A stretch of DNA of 64,000 nucleotides from Brevundimonas sp. MYb52 (lineage in GTDB: Bacteria; Pseudomonadota; Alphaproteobacteria; Caulobacterales; Caulobacteraceae): NCBI RefSeq assembly GCF_002979535.1, contig NZ_PCPB01000001.1:310001-374000 (forward strand), read 5' to 3'. This document shows positions 8,733-19,499 of the stretch, one piece after another. Made by a program: the position numbers and the translations under genes. How positions within the stretch are numbered: the first letter of the stretch is position 1; every line of letters starts with the position of its first letter. The notes beneath the pieces were generated by a model. The model was given only the letters and a program-made list of their open reading frames with translations, did no database searches and was not told the origin of the DNA.

Positions 8733-10960
8733 CCCCGTTCGTCATTCGCCTGCTGGCGTCCAGCGCCCTTCTGACCGCTGCGGCCTGCGCCACGATTGAG
8801 CCGCCGGTCCAATCACCGTCGGTCGCCGCAGCCTCTGCAGCCGTCGACGTTGATCGGCGCGCCGCTGAGATCGTGGACGCAATGACCCTCGACGAGCAGG
8901 TGCAATTGCTGCGGACCCGACAGGCGACGGACTCCCAGATCACCGCCGGTCCCTCACGGTTCGAGGCCACGCCGCCTGTGACCACCGATGGGACCATCCG
9001 GTCTGCGGGATATGTGGCGGGTGTTCCTCGATTGAACTGGCCGCAGCTTCAGCTCTCGGACGGTCCGCTCGGCGTGGCGAATATGAAGGGCTGGATCCGG
9101 GGTATCGAGGACCAGGCGACAAACTTCCCGGCCAGCTTGGCCTGGGCGGCCACCTTTGATCCGGATCTGATCGAGCGGGTGGGCGAGACCATCGGCGCCG
9201 AGGCGCATGCCAAGGGCTTCAATGTGATGTTGGCCGGCGGTCTGAACCTGGCGCGAGAGCCGCGAAACGGGCGGAATTTCGAATACGCCGGTGAAGATCC
9301 GCTGCTCGCGGGGCGCGTGGTCGGGGCGAACATCGCCGGGATCCAGAGCCAGCATGTGGTGTCGACCGTCAAACATTTCGCGTTCAACGATCAGGAGAGC
9401 GGCCGCGGCGTCATCGACGTGAGAGTCGACGAAGCAGGGGCCCGCGAATCCGACCTGCTGGCGTTCGAGATCGCCATCGATCGCGGCCAGCCGGGTTCGG
9501 TGATGTGCGCCTACAATCGGTTGAACGGCGACTACACATGCCAGAACGACTGGCTTCTCAATCAGGTGCTCAAGGGAGACTGGGGCTACCGCGGCTGGGT
9601 GATGTCAGACTGGGGCGGGGTCCACGATTTCGAAAAAGCTGTCGAGGGCGGGCTCGACCAGCACTCGCCTCAGGAGACGGACTATTTCGCCGACCTGGCG
9701 GGAGCGGTCGCTCGCGGCCAGTTGCCCGCCAGCGCGGTCCGGGATCGGGCCTTCCGGATCGTCCGGTCGATGATCGCCGTCGGCGCGCTGGAACATCCGG
9801 CGACGCCTGGCGGCGCGATCGATCGCGAGGCGAACTCCAGACTGGCGCAGCACGTGGCCGAGACCGGCGCGGTGCTCCTGAAGAACGACGGTGGACTGCT
9901 TCCGCTCGAAGGGCGCCGTCGCATCGTTGTGATCGGCGGCGAGGCAGACCGGGGCGTTCTGGTCGGCGGGGGCGGCTCGATGGTCAATCCTTGGGGCGGG
10001 ATCCGTCATGAAGGCGACGCCGCCGGCCTCGCCTCTCTCGGGAAGTACGCCTTTGTGCCGTCGTCCCCGGTCGCGGCGCTCCAGGCTCTGCGATCTGATA
10101 TGGAAATTCTCTACGACGACGGGTCCGACCCGGCCCGCGCCGCGACCGCCGCAGCTCAGGCGGATGTCGCCATTGTCATTGCTCTGAAGCAGGGCACCGA
10201 GGCCTTCGACTCGCCGGATCTATCCCTGCCGAGAGGCCAGGATGATCTGATCGCTGCCGTGGCCGCCGCCAATCCGCGCACCGTCGTCGTCCTTGAAACC
10301 GGCAATCCGGTCCTCATGCCCTGGCTCGAGTCCGTGCCGGCGGTCTTGCAGGCCTGGTATCCGGGGCAACGCGGCGGAGAGGCCATTGCTCGGTTGCTGA
10401 CCGGCGTCGTCTCGCCCTCGGGCCGGCTGCCGATGACTTTCCCGCGCGGGGTGGAGCAACTGCCCCGCGTCGCCGTCGACGGCTATGATCCCAAGGCGAC
10501 GCTGTTCTCGCCTGAGCCCGCGCCCTTCTCGACGGACTACCACGAGGGCAGCGACGTCGGTTATCGCTGGTTCGAGCGCACCCGCGCCCTGCCGCTGTTC
10601 CCCTTCGGTTTCGGTCTGACGTACACCGACTTCGTCCATTCGGACCTGCGGGTCGAGGATGGCGACCGTCTGAAAGTCACCTTCACGGTGAAGAACACCG
10701 GTCAGCGATCCGGCGTCGACACCCCCCAGCTCTATGTCGCGCCGCCGGGCAGGACCCACCGTCTGGCGGGCTGGGCGAGGGTGGCGCTGGAGCCCGGGGA
10801 GAGCCGGCGCGTGACGATCGAGGCCGACCCGTGGGTTCTGGCCTCCTACGAGAACAACGCCTGGCGCCGGGACGCAGGATCCTACGGCGTCCGGGTGTCC
10901 ATGTCGGCGGGCGCTTCTGGCCTGCAGGGCGCGGCGCAACTGACGCAAGGGGGTCGGTAG
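8729..10960 (+). CDS. Glycoside hydrolase family 3 enzyme, exported (beta-glucosidase/xylosidase type)
   Basis: A protein of 743 residues. The ATG at 8729 was chosen because it begins a signal peptide (MTPFVIRLLASSALLTAAACA). The two-domain GH3 fold is complete: the N-terminal barrel with NGRNFEYAGEDP and STVKHFAFNDQE, the nucleophile Asp294 in VMSDWGG, then the alpha/beta sandwich and a C-terminal fibronectin-III-like domain (FTVKNTGQRSGVDTPQLYV). It should remove non-reducing beta-linked sugars in the periplasm; the exact sugar cannot be read from sequence. It heads a run with a second GH3 gene 61 bases downstream. Confidence 0.93.
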   Translation: MTPFVIRLLASSALLTAAACATIEPPVQSPSVAAASAAVDVDRRAAEIVDAMTLDEQVQLLRTRQATDSQITAGPSRFEATPPVTTDGTIRSAGYVAGVPRLNWPQLQLSDGPLGVANMKGWIRGIEDQATNFPASLAWAATFDPDLIERVGETIGAEAHAKGFNVMLAGGLNLAREPRNGRNFEYAGEDPLLAGRVVGANIAGIQSQHVVSTVKHFAFNDQESGRGVIDVRVDEAGARESDLLAFEIAIDRGQPGSVMCAYNRLNGDYTCQNDWLLNQVLKGDWGYRGWVMSDWGGVHDFEKAVEGGLDQHSPQETDYFADLAGAVARGQLPASAVRDRAFRIVRSMIAVGALEHPATPGGAIDREANSRLAQHVAETGAVLLKNDGGLLPLEGRRRIVVIGGEADRGVLVGGGGSMVNPWGGIRHEGDAAGLASLGKYAFVPSSPVAALQALRSDMEILYDDGSDPARAATAAAQADVAIVIALKQGTEAFDSPDLSLPRGQDDLIAAVAAANPRTVVVLETGNPVLMPWLESVPAVLQAWYPGQRGGEAIARLLTGVVSPSGRLPMTFPRGVEQLPRVAVDGYDPKATLFSPEPAPFSTDYHEGSDVGYRWFERTRALPLFPFGFGLTYTDFVHSDLRVEDGDRLKVTFTVKNTGQRSGVDTPQLYVAPPGRTHRLAGWARVALEPGESRRVTIEADPWVLASYENNAWRRDAGSYGVRVSMSAGASGLQGAAQLTQGGR

Positions 10961-11021
10961 TCCGCTGCCGACGCGCGGTCATCGACCGCGACGCAGCGAC
11001 TGCCGCAGAGAGTGATTGACG

Positions 11022-13196
11022 ATGACCCAACTTCTGGCGCGGACCGCGCGCTCTGAGTCCAACGCCGCCCGGGTACGGGCCGATGCGTTCGTGGCGCAGA
11101 TGTCCCTGGATGAGAAGGTCGCAATGGCGTCCAGCTTTTTCCCGTTCATTTCGCCCCAGGCCAAAGCCCTCGAAATGCCGATGGCGGCGGGGTTCACGCC
11201 GGGGATTCCGCGCCTGGGGATCCCGGCGATGCGGATCACGGACTCGGGCATGGGCGTGGCCAATGTCCTCAACATGCGGCCCGGAGACGTGGCTACGGCG
11301 ATGCCGTCGTATCTGGCGACAGCGGCGACTTTTGATCCCGGCTTCGCCTTTGCGGGCGGGCGCCTCGTTGGGGCGGAGGCCCGCGCCAAGGGCTTCAACG
11401 TCGTGCTGGGCGGGGCCTGCAACATCACCCGCGACCCTTGGGCCGGTCGCAATTTCGAATATCTGGGAGAAGATCCTGTCCTGTCCGGCCGCCTGGCGGG
11501 GGCCGGCGTCGATGGCGTCCAGTCCAACCACGTCGCCTGTACGCTCAAGCATCTGGCCCTGAATTCCCAGGAAACCGGCAGGATGGTTCTGGACGCCCGG
11601 ATTGAACCGGTCGCCCTGCGAGAGAGCGACCTTCTCGCCTTCGAGATCGCCCTTGACGTCGCCAAGCCCGCCTCGGTCATGACGGCCTACAATCGGGTGA
11701 ACGGCGAGCATGCGGGCGAACATGGATGGCTCATCAACCAGGTGCTCAAAGGCGAATGGGGTTTCGACGGCTGGGTCATGTCGGATTGGGGCGGGGTCCA
11801 TTCGACCGAGAAGGCGGCGCTCGCGGGGCTGGACCAGGAGTCCGGCCTTGAGCTTGATCTGGTGCTGAACGGAGCGGTCTTCTTCACCGATCGTCTGAAG
11901 GCGGCCGTCGACGAGGGGCGGGTCCCTCTCGCCCGGCTGGACGACATGGCTGCGCGCATCCTGACGGGCATGATCCGGACCGGGCTGCTGGACCATCCGG
12001 CCGAAGGCTCTGAGACCGCGATTGACTATGCGGTCGGGGCCGCCGTCGCCCAGCGCACGACCGAGGCGGGTGCGGTGCTGCTCAAGAATCGGGACGGAGC
12101 GCTTCCCCTGGCCAGGACCGGCCGGCTTCTCCTGGTCGGCGGCGACGCCGACATCGGCGTCCTGTCCGGCGGCGGTTCGTCCCAGGTCCGGTCTGTCGGC
12201 GGCGCTCCTCTTGAGACGCAGGCGCCGGGGGCGGACAGTGAATGGTTTTGCCGCCGCACGCTGCACGCCTCGTCGCCGGTCGCGGCGATTCGCGGCCTTG
12301 CTCCGGATGCGACGGTCGAGTTCCTCTCCGGCGAGGATTTGGACGCGACCCTCGCGGCGGCCGCCCGCGCGGACGCCGTCGTGGTCTTCGCGACCCAGTG
12401 GCGGACCGAGGCGACCGACCTGGTGTCCCTGGCCCTGCCCGACGGGCAGGACGCGCTGATCGCTTCGCTCGCGCAGGCCAACCCCCGCACCGTCGTCGTG
12501 CTGCAGAGCGGCGGAGCCGTGCTCATGCCCTGGGTCGCGGAGGTCGGGGCCGTGCTTGCCGTCTGGTACCCCGGGCAGCGTGGCGGCGAGGCGATCGCGC
12601 GCCTTCTGTTCGGGGACGTCAACCCCTCCGGCCGTCTGCCGCTGACCTTCCCGGCCTCGGACGATCAGGCGCCACGTCCCCAACCCGTCGGCCTCGACGC
12701 CGTGGAGAAGCGCGATCGTCGCAAGGCCGAGGGAGAGGCGCGGCCCGCGATCGAGGATTTTGCGGTCGACTACATCGAGGGCGCCAATGTCGGCTATCGC
12801 TGGTTCGAGGCTTCGGGGCGAACGGCCTTGTTCGCCTTCGGCCACGGCCTCAGCTTCACCCGGTTCGACTACGGCGATGTCGAGATTTCGGGAGGCGCCC
12901 GGCCCGCCGTCTGGTTGACCGTCACCAATGCCGGAGAGCGCAGCGGCGCCGATGTCCCGCAAGTCTATGTAAGGGCGCCAGACGCGGACGGGGTCTGGAC
13001 ATGGCGTCTCGCAGGGTACACGCGCGTGGAACTTGATGCGGGGCGGAGCGTCCGCGTCCGACTCGACCTGGAGCCGCGCGCCTATGGACGCTGGGACGAG
13101 GACGCCGGCGTCTGGGCCTGCCAAACCGTCGCCCTCGACCTGGCGATCGGACGTTCAGCCGTCGATCATTCCGTGATCGGTCAGTTGCCGGCGTGA
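11022..13196 (+). CDS. Glycoside hydrolase family 3 enzyme, cytoplasmic form
   Basis: A protein of 724 residues; a TTG two codons earlier is an alternative start. There is no signal peptide, so this enzyme should act on sugars already imported, unlike its exported neighbour. The nucleophile is Asp255 in VMSDWGG, with GRNFEYLGEDP and the C-terminal fibronectin-III-like domain (LTVTNAGERSGADVPQVYV). The similarity to the upstream gene across the whole length suggests an old duplication or two related acquisitions. Substrate class as for GH3: beta-glucosides, xylosides or alpha-L-arabinofuranosides. Confidence 0.92.
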   Translation: MTQLLARTARSESNAARVRADAFVAQMSLDEKVAMASSFFPFISPQAKALEMPMAAGFTPGIPRLGIPAMRITDSGMGVANVLNMRPGDVATAMPSYLATAATFDPGFAFAGGRLVGAEARAKGFNVVLGGACNITRDPWAGRNFEYLGEDPVLSGRLAGAGVDGVQSNHVACTLKHLALNSQETGRMVLDARIEPVALRESDLLAFEIALDVAKPASVMTAYNRVNGEHAGEHGWLINQVLKGEWGFDGWVMSDWGGVHSTEKAALAGLDQESGLELDLVLNGAVFFTDRLKAAVDEGRVPLARLDDMAARILTGMIRTGLLDHPAEGSETAIDYAVGAAVAQRTTEAGAVLLKNRDGALPLARTGRLLLVGGDADIGVLSGGGSSQVRSVGGAPLETQAPGADSEWFCRRTLHASSPVAAIRGLAPDATVEFLSGEDLDATLAAAARADAVVVFATQWRTEATDLVSLALPDGQDALIASLAQANPRTVVVLQSGGAVLMPWVAEVGAVLAVWYPGQRGGEAIARLLFGDVNPSGRLPLTFPASDDQAPRPQPVGLDAVEKRDRRKAEGEARPAIEDFAVDYIEGANVGYRWFEASGRTALFAFGHGLSFTRFDYGDVEISGGARPAVWLTVTNAGERSGADVPQVYVRAPDADGVWTWRLAGYTRVELDAGRSVRVRLDLEPRAYGRWDEDAGVWACQTVALDLAIGRSAVDHSVIGQLPA

Positions 13197-13293
13197 TCCC
13201 TAGGCTGCGAATTTTACACGGGGAGGGGGCGCGCGGCCGCTTCGGGGTCGCGCCCGCCGTCGCGGCGCCGGGCGATCCGGTCGGGGGCCTTCG

Positions 13294-14982
13294 GTGAGCG
13301 ACGCCAGAACACAGACGCTGGCGGCTCTCGCGGCCATCGTCGGACGGGCCCATGTCCTCACCGGCGCCTCCGCCGAGCCCTACTGTACGGGGTACCGGAC
13401 GGGCGGCGCGCCGATCCTGGCGGCCGTTCGACCCGCGACGCTGGTGGAGATGTGGCGGATCGCCGAGCTTTGCGCGGCCTATGATCTGATCGTCATCGTC
13501 CAGGCGGCCAATACAGGCCTCACGGGGGGATCAACGCCTGACGGCCAGTATGACCGCCTTGTCGTGGTCGTCAGCACCCTGCGGATCGGCGGCGTTCATG
13601 TCCTGGGCGGGGGCGAGCAGGTGGTCTGTCTGGCCGGTTCGACCCTGTCGACCCTGGAACGGGTCCTGGCGCCCCTGGGACGCGAGCCCCATTCGGTCAT
13701 CGGGTCGTCGTGCATCGGGGCGTCGGTCGTCGGCGGGGTCTGCAACAACTCCGGCGGCGCGCTCATCCAGCGCGGACCGGCCTATACGGAATACGCCCTC
13801 TATGCCCAGTCGGAGCCCGACGGGCGGCTGGTCCTGCGCAACCGTCTGGGCATCCGGCTGGACGGAGATCCCGAAACCATCCTTTCGCGCCTGGAACGGG
13901 GCCAGTTCGCGCCGGACGACGTCGTCCACGACGGCCGGGCGGCCTCCGCCGCCGACGACTATGCCGAGGCCGTCCGCCAGGTGGACGCCACGACCCCCGC
14001 ACGGTTCAACGCCGATCCCAGCCGGCTTTTCGAAGCGTCCGGCAGCGCGGGTCATGTGATGGTGTTCGCCGTGAGGCTGGACACCTTCCCGGCGAGCGCG
14101 GGCGCATCCGTCTTCTACATCGGCGTCAACGATCCTTCCGAACTGACCGTCCTGCGTCGCCGCGCCCTGAGCGAGGCTCCGGAGCTGGCGATCTCGGCGG
14201 AGTACATCCATCGCGAGGCCTTCGATCTCGCCGACGCCTATGGTCGCGATACGGTCTTCGCCATCCGCGCGCTTGGAGCCGGCCGGCTGCCGCTCCTGTT
14301 CCGCGCAAAGACCTGGTTGGACCGGGTCGCCGGCCGGGTGGTTCCGGGCCGCAGGATTTCCGACCGGTTGCTTCAGGCCGTCGGCCGATGGCTGCCGGAC
14401 CCGGTGCCGCCGCGCTTGCGGGCCTTCCGGCGGCGCTATGAGCACCACCTCATCCTCAAGGTTTCAGCGTCCGCCCGTGACTATCACCGCGCCCTGCTGG
14501 ACGAATTATTCCCCTCCGGGAGCGGCGCGATGTTCGAGTGCGAGCCGGGCGAGGCGGAGCTGGCGATGCTGCACCGGTTCGCGGTCGCCGGGGCTGCGGT
14601 CCGACGCCGCGCGGTCGATCCCGACCACGTCGGCGAGATCGTCGCGCTCGACGTCGCCTTGCCGCGCAACGCCACCCAATGGTTCGAAGCCCTGCCGCCC
14701 GATATCGAGGCTGCTCTGGTCGGCAAGCTCTACTACGGACATTTCTTCTGTCACGTCTTCCATCAGGATTATCTGGTCAGGCCCGGAGTTGATCCGGTCG
14801 CTCTCGAGCATCGGCTGCTTGCGCTGCTCGATGCGCGGGGCGCGGAATACCCTGCCGAGCACAATGTCGGCCACCTCTACGAGGCCAAGCCCGCCCTGGC
14901 CGAGCACTATCGCCGTCTGGATCCGCGCAACGCCTACAATCCGGGGCTCGGCGGCACGAACAGGAGCCGAAATTGGATCTAG
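13294..14982 (+). CDS. dld: D-lactate dehydrogenase, quinone-linked, FAD
   Basis: A protein of 562 residues, close to the 571 of E. coli Dld, with a GTG start. The FAD-binding signature IVQAANTGLTGGSTPDG (about residues 69-85) and NNSGGALIQRGPAYTE are diagnostic of the membrane-bound Dld type rather than the glycolate-oxidase type. The central basic region PGRRISDRLLQAVGRWLPDP fits the membrane-association domain. It oxidises D-lactate to pyruvate and passes electrons to quinone. Its presence next to sugar genes is matched by an L-lactate dehydrogenase at 37417. Confidence 0.93.
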   Translation: MSDARTQTLAALAAIVGRAHVLTGASAEPYCTGYRTGGAPILAAVRPATLVEMWRIAELCAAYDLIVIVQAANTGLTGGSTPDGQYDRLVVVVSTLRIGGVHVLGGGEQVVCLAGSTLSTLERVLAPLGREPHSVIGSSCIGASVVGGVCNNSGGALIQRGPAYTEYALYAQSEPDGRLVLRNRLGIRLDGDPETILSRLERGQFAPDDVVHDGRAASAADDYAEAVRQVDATTPARFNADPSRLFEASGSAGHVMVFAVRLDTFPASAGASVFYIGVNDPSELTVLRRRALSEAPELAISAEYIHREAFDLADAYGRDTVFAIRALGAGRLPLLFRAKTWLDRVAGRVVPGRRISDRLLQAVGRWLPDPVPPRLRAFRRRYEHHLILKVSASARDYHRALLDELFPSGSGAMFECEPGEAELAMLHRFAVAGAAVRRRAVDPDHVGEIVALDVALPRNATQWFEALPPDIEAALVGKLYYGHFFCHVFHQDYLVRPGVDPVALEHRLLALLDARGAEYPAEHNVGHLYEAKPALAEHYRRLDPRNAYNPGLGGTNRSRNWI

Positions 14983-15133
14983 CGACCTGCGGCGGGCGGC
15001 CGCTGCGTCGGCGGGAAGGGGGGTTGTGAGGGGCTGCGACCCCCTGCCGTCGATTGACGCGGCTGCTCGTAAGAAGCAGGATGGACTGCTTGTAACTTCC
15101 GGAGAAGAAGTTCGGGGACGGGAGAAGGACACT

Positions 15134-15208
15134 ATGTCGGCTATACACGTCATCCGCTGTGAGATCGGCGACCGCGTCGGCCAAGCGATGAGAGCGGAAC
15201 GCTCATGA
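15134..15208 (+). other. Possible 24-codon leader frame before the dehydratase gene
   Basis: An ATG seven bases after GGAGAAGG opens a 24-codon frame whose TGA overlaps the dehydratase ATG as ATGA. Such an arrangement allows translational coupling. The peptide has no recognisable feature, so this is tentative. Confidence 0.25.
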
Positions 15209-16995
15209 CCGTCGGTCGCCGCCTGCGCTCGCAAGCCTGGTTCGACAATCCGTCGAACCCCGACATGACCGCTCTGTATCTCGGCTGGTATCTCAACTAC
15301 GGCCTAACCCCGGAGGAACTCCAGTCGGGCCGGCCGATCATCGGCATCGCCCAGACGGGCAGCGATCTTGCGCCCTGCAATCGTCACCACATCGAACTGG
15401 CCAAGCGGGTTCGGGACGGCATCCGACAGGCTGGCGGCGTGCCGATCGAGTTCCCGATCCATCCCGTCCAGGAAACGGGCAAGCGGCCGACGGCCGGCCT
15501 CGACAGGAACCTGGCCTATCTCTCCCTGACGGAGTGTCTTTACGGCTATCCGCTGGACGGGGTCGTCCTCACCATAGGATGCGACAAGACCACGCCCGCC
15601 GCCCTGATGGCGGCCGCCACCGTGGATATCCCCGCCATCGCGCTTTCCGTCGGACCGATGCTGAACGGATGGTTCCAGGGCGAGCGGACCGGATCTGGCA
15701 CCATCGTGTGGCGTGCACGTCAGATGTTGGCCGCAGGCGAAATCGACTTCCCGCGGTTCCTCGAACTGGTCGCGAGTTCAGCGCCGTCGCCGGGATTCTG
15801 CAACACGATGGGTACAGCGACGACCATGAATTCGCTGGCCGAGGTGCTGGGCATGCAGTTGCCGGGATCGGCCGCGATACCAGCCCCTTATCGCGAGCGC
15901 AGTCAAATGGCGTTCAGAACGGGCGCGCGCATCGTCGAGATGGTGCAGGAGGATCTGAGGCCCTCCCAAATCCTGACGCTAGACGCCTTCCACAACGCCA
16001 TCGTCGTCAACTCCGCCCTGGGCGGTTCCAGCAACGCGCCTATCCATCTGGCCGCCATCGCGCGGCATGCCGGTGTCGATCTGCCCCTCGAGACCTGGCA
16101 GTCTGTCGGATACGACGTGCCCTTGCTGGTCAACATGCAGCCCGCAGGCGCCTATCTGGGCGAGGACTTTCATCAGGCGGGCGGCGTTCCCGCAGTGGTG
16201 TCTGAGCTGATGCGGGCCGGTTTGATCCGGGAAGACGCGCTGACGGCGAACGGTCGGAGCCTGGGCGACAACTGCCGCGGCGTGTCGGTCGCCCTGCCAG
16301 ACGTGATCCGCACCGTCGACGCCCCGCTCAAGGACCGGGCCGGTTTCCTTGTCCTTTCCGGGAACCTGTTTGACAGCGCGATCATGAAGACGAGCGTGAT
16401 TTCTCCCGAGTTTCAGGACCGTTATCTCTCTGATCCTGAGAATCCCGGAGCCTTCGAAGGGCGGGCCTTCGTCTTCGACGGGCCGGAGGATTATCACGGC
16501 CGGATCAATGATCCTGCGCTCGGCATCACCGACAGGGACATCCTGGTCATGCGCGGCGCCGGTCCCATCGGCTTCCCCGGCGCAGCCGAGGTGGTGAACA
16601 TGCAGCCGCCCGACTATCTCATCCGTGCCGGCGTCCATGCCATGCCCTGCATCGGGGATGGTCGTCAGTCGGGCACATCGGGCTCGCCCTCCATCCTGAA
16701 TGCCTCGCCCGAAGCTGCGGCGGGCGGCGGCCTCGCCTTGTTGCGCGATGGCGATCGCATCCGCGTTGATCTCACGCTCGGCCGGGTCGACGTCCTCCTT
16801 TCGACGGACGAACTGGCGGTGCGCCGCTCCAGGCTGGAAAGCGAAGGCGGATATGCCTATCCCGCTTCCCAGACGCCATGGCAGGCCCTCCACCGGTCGC
16901 ATGTCGGCCCGCTGAGCACCGGAGCCATTCTCGAAGGGGCCGAGAGTTTTCAGAAGGTCGATCAGACCTTCGGCGTCCCGAGGGACAACCATTGA
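15205..16995 (+). CDS. IlvD/Edd-family aldonate dehydratase (D-xylonate dehydratase type)
   Basis: A protein of 596 residues, very like Caulobacter XylD in remembered motifs: [48 protein letters not shown] and [16 protein letters not shown]. Candidate iron-sulfur ligands are Cys58, Cys126 and Cys199. It dehydrates a C5 or C6 aldonic acid to a 2-keto-3-deoxy acid. The gene overlaps the aldose 1-dehydrogenase downstream, which makes the substrate of this enzyme two steps later (a lactonase is needed between). D-xylonate, L-arabonate and D-galactonate are all possible; the partner dehydrogenase argues for arabonate or galactonate. Confidence 0.88.
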   Translation: MTVGRRLRSQAWFDNPSNPDMTALYLGWYLNYGLTPEELQSGRPIIGIAQTGSDLAPCNRHHIELAKRVRDGIRQAGGVPIEFPIHPVQETGKRPTAGLDRNLAYLSLTECLYGYPLDGVVLTIGCDKTTPAALMAAATVDIPAIALSVGPMLNGWFQGERTGSGTIVWRARQMLAAGEIDFPRFLELVASSAPSPGFCNTMGTATTMNSLAEVLGMQLPGSAAIPAPYRERSQMAFRTGARIVEMVQEDLRPSQILTLDAFHNAIVVNSALGGSSNAPIHLAAIARHAGVDLPLETWQSVGYDVPLLVNMQPAGAYLGEDFHQAGGVPAVVSELMRAGLIREDALTANGRSLGDNCRGVSVALPDVIRTVDAPLKDRAGFLVLSGNLFDSAIMKTSVISPEFQDRYLSDPENPGAFEGRAFVFDGPEDYHGRINDPALGITDRDILVMRGAGPIGFPGAAEVVNMQPPDYLIRAGVHAMPCIGDGRQSGTSGSPSILNASPEAAAGGGLALLRDGDRIRVDLTLGRVDVLLSTDELAVRRSRLESEGGYAYPASQTPWQALHRSHVGPLSTGAILEGAESFQKVDQTFGVPRDNH

Positions 16996-17927
16996 CCGCC
17001 GCTCCCTCGAGCCCCGTGCGGCTAGGCCTCGTCGGTCTTGGAAAGATCTCCGCCGACGAGCATGTTCCGGCCATCCGAAGGGATCCCGGGTTCGCCCTCG
17101 TCGGCGGCGTGTCGCCTCACAGCCGGATGGCCGAGGTGCGCCGCTTCGAAAGTCTCGACGCGCTTCTGGAAGCCGGCGTCGACGCCGTATCGATCAACAC
17201 GCCGCCGCAAGTCCGGTTCTCACTGGCCGCGCAGGCGCTCCGCGCAGGCAAGCATGTCCTGCTTGAGAAGCCGCCGGGAGCCACGGTTCAAGAGGTCGAG
17301 GCCCTGCGCCGGCTCGCCATGGAATCTGGCGTCACCCTCTTCGCCGCCTGGCACTCGCAGTTCGCCGCCGGTGTCGCCCCAGCCGCCGAATGGTTGGCGG
17401 ACAGGCGGATCACGAGCGTCGATGTGGTCTGGCGAGAAGACGTTCGCCGCTGGCATCCTGGTCAGGACTGGATCTGGCGCCCGGGCGGGCTGGGGGTCTT
17501 CGATCCGGGCGTCAATGCGCTTTCCATCCTGTCCCGCATCCTGCCTCATCCCCTGGTCGTGACCGCCGCGCGACTGTCAATTCCTGGCAACCGCCAGACG
17601 CCGATCGCCGCGAGCCTCACGGGTGCGGCCGGGGACATGACGCGATGGACCGCTGATTTCGACTTTCTTCAGACCGGGGTCCAGACCTGGACCATCGAGG
17701 CGGCGACCGATCTTGGCCGGCTCACGCTGGAGCAGGGCGGCGCAGTCCTGACCATTGACGGTCTCAACCAGAATCTCGCGCCGGTGCGCGAATATGAGGC
17801 AGTCTACCGGAGGTTCGCGGAACTGATCGCGACGAGAATGTCCGACGTCGATCTCTCACCGCTTGCTCTTACCGCTGACGCCTTTCTCATCGGCGAGCAA
17901 AGCAAGGCGGCCGATTTTGTCGAGTGA
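16992..17927 (+). CDS. Gfo/Idh/MocA aldose 1-dehydrogenase (D-galactose/L-arabinose type)
   Basis: A protein of 311 residues from a TTG start that overlaps the dehydratase stop. The Rossmann motif is [10 protein letters not shown] (11-20) and the catalytic lysine is Lys93 in EKPPGAT. The stretch [16 protein letters not shown] followed by [15 protein letters not shown] is the mark of the D-galactose 1-dehydrogenase/L-arabinose 1-dehydrogenase group known from Pseudomonas and Azospirillum. It oxidises the sugar to its lactone. The lactonase that would follow is probably the SMP-30 gene at 51137, far from here. Confidence 0.85.
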   Translation: MTAAPSSPVRLGLVGLGKISADEHVPAIRRDPGFALVGGVSPHSRMAEVRRFESLDALLEAGVDAVSINTPPQVRFSLAAQALRAGKHVLLEKPPGATVQEVEALRRLAMESGVTLFAAWHSQFAAGVAPAAEWLADRRITSVDVVWREDVRRWHPGQDWIWRPGGLGVFDPGVNALSILSRILPHPLVVTAARLSIPGNRQTPIAASLTGAAGDMTRWTADFDFLQTGVQTWTIEAATDLGRLTLEQGGAVLTIDGLNQNLAPVREYEAVYRRFAELIATRMSDVDLSPLALTADAFLIGEQSKAADFVE

Positions 17928-18011
17928 TCAACCGCCAGGGTTCTTGTCCATGATCGAGCCCCTCTGGAAGAGCCGCATCCCTTCGATCTCCAGTCCTCAG
18001 GAGTCCTGACC

Positions 18012-19418
18012 ATGTCCAAACAGACACCCGGAAAGCTCGGCCTTGGCAGGGTCATAGGCTATGGGGCCGGCGATTTCGCCTTCAACCTGAGCTTCACCTT
18101 CTGCTCGCTGTTCCTGCTCTATTTCTACACCGACGTGCTCGAGATCCATCCGGGCACGGCGGGGCTGATCATCATGGCCGCCTTGATCTGGGAGGGGATC
18201 TCCGATCCGATCATCGGCATCCTCGCCAATCGGTCACGCTCTCGCTGGGGACGTTACCGGCCGTTCCTTCTCTTCGGCGCGGTGCCCCTGGGGCTTTCGG
18301 TCATCGCGATGTTCATGCCGGTCGGCCTGACGGGCGCGGCGCTGGTCGCCTACTGCTTCATCACCCATCTGATCTACCGAACCCTCTTCACCGTGGTGAA
18401 CATCCCCTACATCGCCTTGTCGGCGCAGATGACGCGGGACACGAACCAGCGGGGCGCGCTCGCGGCCACCCGAATGCTGTTCGCCATCGCCTGCGGCGTT
18501 GTCCTGGCCGCCTTGACCTTGCCTCTTTCGGCGGCCTTTGGCGGTGGCCAGACCGGGTTCTTCATCCTCAGCATTGTCTATTCGGTCGTCGCTGCGGCGG
18601 TGCTTCTCATCTGTTTCGCCTCTACCCGGGAAGAGGTTGTCGAAGCTGAGCATGCCCCTATCCGGTTCCGGGACATGTTCGCCGCCATGGCCGTCAACAG
18701 GCCCTTCCTGCTTCTGTTCGCCGCCACAGCCCTGGGCGCGACCGGCTACACAATGGCCGGCAAGGCCGTGATCTATTACATCAAATACTGGGTGGGCTCG
18801 GAAGCCGCCGTGACCCTCGCCCTCGTTGTCGGGCTGGGGGCGGCGGCCCTGGCGATGATCCCTTGGATGTTGGTCGCCCGGCGCTTCAGCAAGCGAGCCG
18901 TCTGGCTCGCCGGGGCCATGATCAATGTCGTCGCCTTCGGCGTGATCCTCGCCTTTGCCCCGCGCGGGGGCGTGCTGTTGTGGGGCGCGCTCGTTGCGAT
19001 CGGGGTGGGCAACTCCGCCTTCATCCTCACCTTCTGGTCCATGATCCCCGACACGGTCGAGTTCGGGGAATGGCGGACCGGGACACGCGCCGAAGGTCCG
19101 TTGTTCGGGCTGATCGCCTTTTCACAGAAGGTCGCGCTGGGGCTGGGGACGGGCCTGATCGGCGTGCTTCTTGACGTCGTGGGCTATACTCCGAACCAGG
19201 CGCAGACCCCTGAGACCTTGCGCGGCATCGTGCTGCTGTATGGCCTGGGTCCGATGCTGCTCTTCCTCGGAAGCATAGCCGTCATCTGGGCCTATCCGCT
19301 CACGGGCTCGGTTCACGGCCGCATCGTTCGCGTCATCGACTGGCGCAAGTCCAGACTTTCGGACCCCCGTCCGCGCGGCGGACGCGTCCCGTCATCGAGC
19401 GATCAGCCTCTGGGCTGA
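18012..19418 (+). CDS. GPH-family sugar:cation symporter
   Basis: A protein of 468 residues with about 12 membrane helices. The glycoside-pentoside-hexuronide family is shown by the N-terminal GYGAGDFAFNLSF, the loop DPIIGILANRSRSRWGRYRP and the later MIPDTVEFGEWRTGTRAEG. It would bring a di- or oligosaccharide or glycoside across the inner membrane. Placement between an aldose dehydrogenase and a cytoplasmic GH42 gene suggests a beta-galactoside or arabinoside substrate. Confidence 0.9.
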   Translation: MSKQTPGKLGLGRVIGYGAGDFAFNLSFTFCSLFLLYFYTDVLEIHPGTAGLIIMAALIWEGISDPIIGILANRSRSRWGRYRPFLLFGAVPLGLSVIAMFMPVGLTGAALVAYCFITHLIYRTLFTVVNIPYIALSAQMTRDTNQRGALAATRMLFAIACGVVLAALTLPLSAAFGGGQTGFFILSIVYSVVAAAVLLICFASTREEVVEAEHAPIRFRDMFAAMAVNRPFLLLFAATALGATGYTMAGKAVIYYIKYWVGSEAAVTLALVVGLGAAALAMIPWMLVARRFSKRAVWLAGAMINVVAFGVILAFAPRGGVLLWGALVAIGVGNSAFILTFWSMIPDTVEFGEWRTGTRAEGPLFGLIAFSQKVALGLGTGLIGVLLDVVGYTPNQAQTPETLRGIVLLYGLGPMLLFLGSIAVIWAYPLTGSVHGRIVRVIDWRKSRLSDPRPRGGRVPSSSDQPLG

Positions 19419-19499
19419 CGCGCCGACGTCCCTCTTTCACCTCCAGGACCGCAGCGAGACTCGCGCGGCCCGAGCCCACGCCCGTTCGCGGAGACCTCA

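Noticed and set aside
10683..13124. 813-codon minus-strand frame opposite the second GH3 gene
   Set aside because: It mirrors a high-GC coding strand with obvious GH3 motifs; its sequence has the Arg/Gly/Asp-rich look of an antisense shadow.
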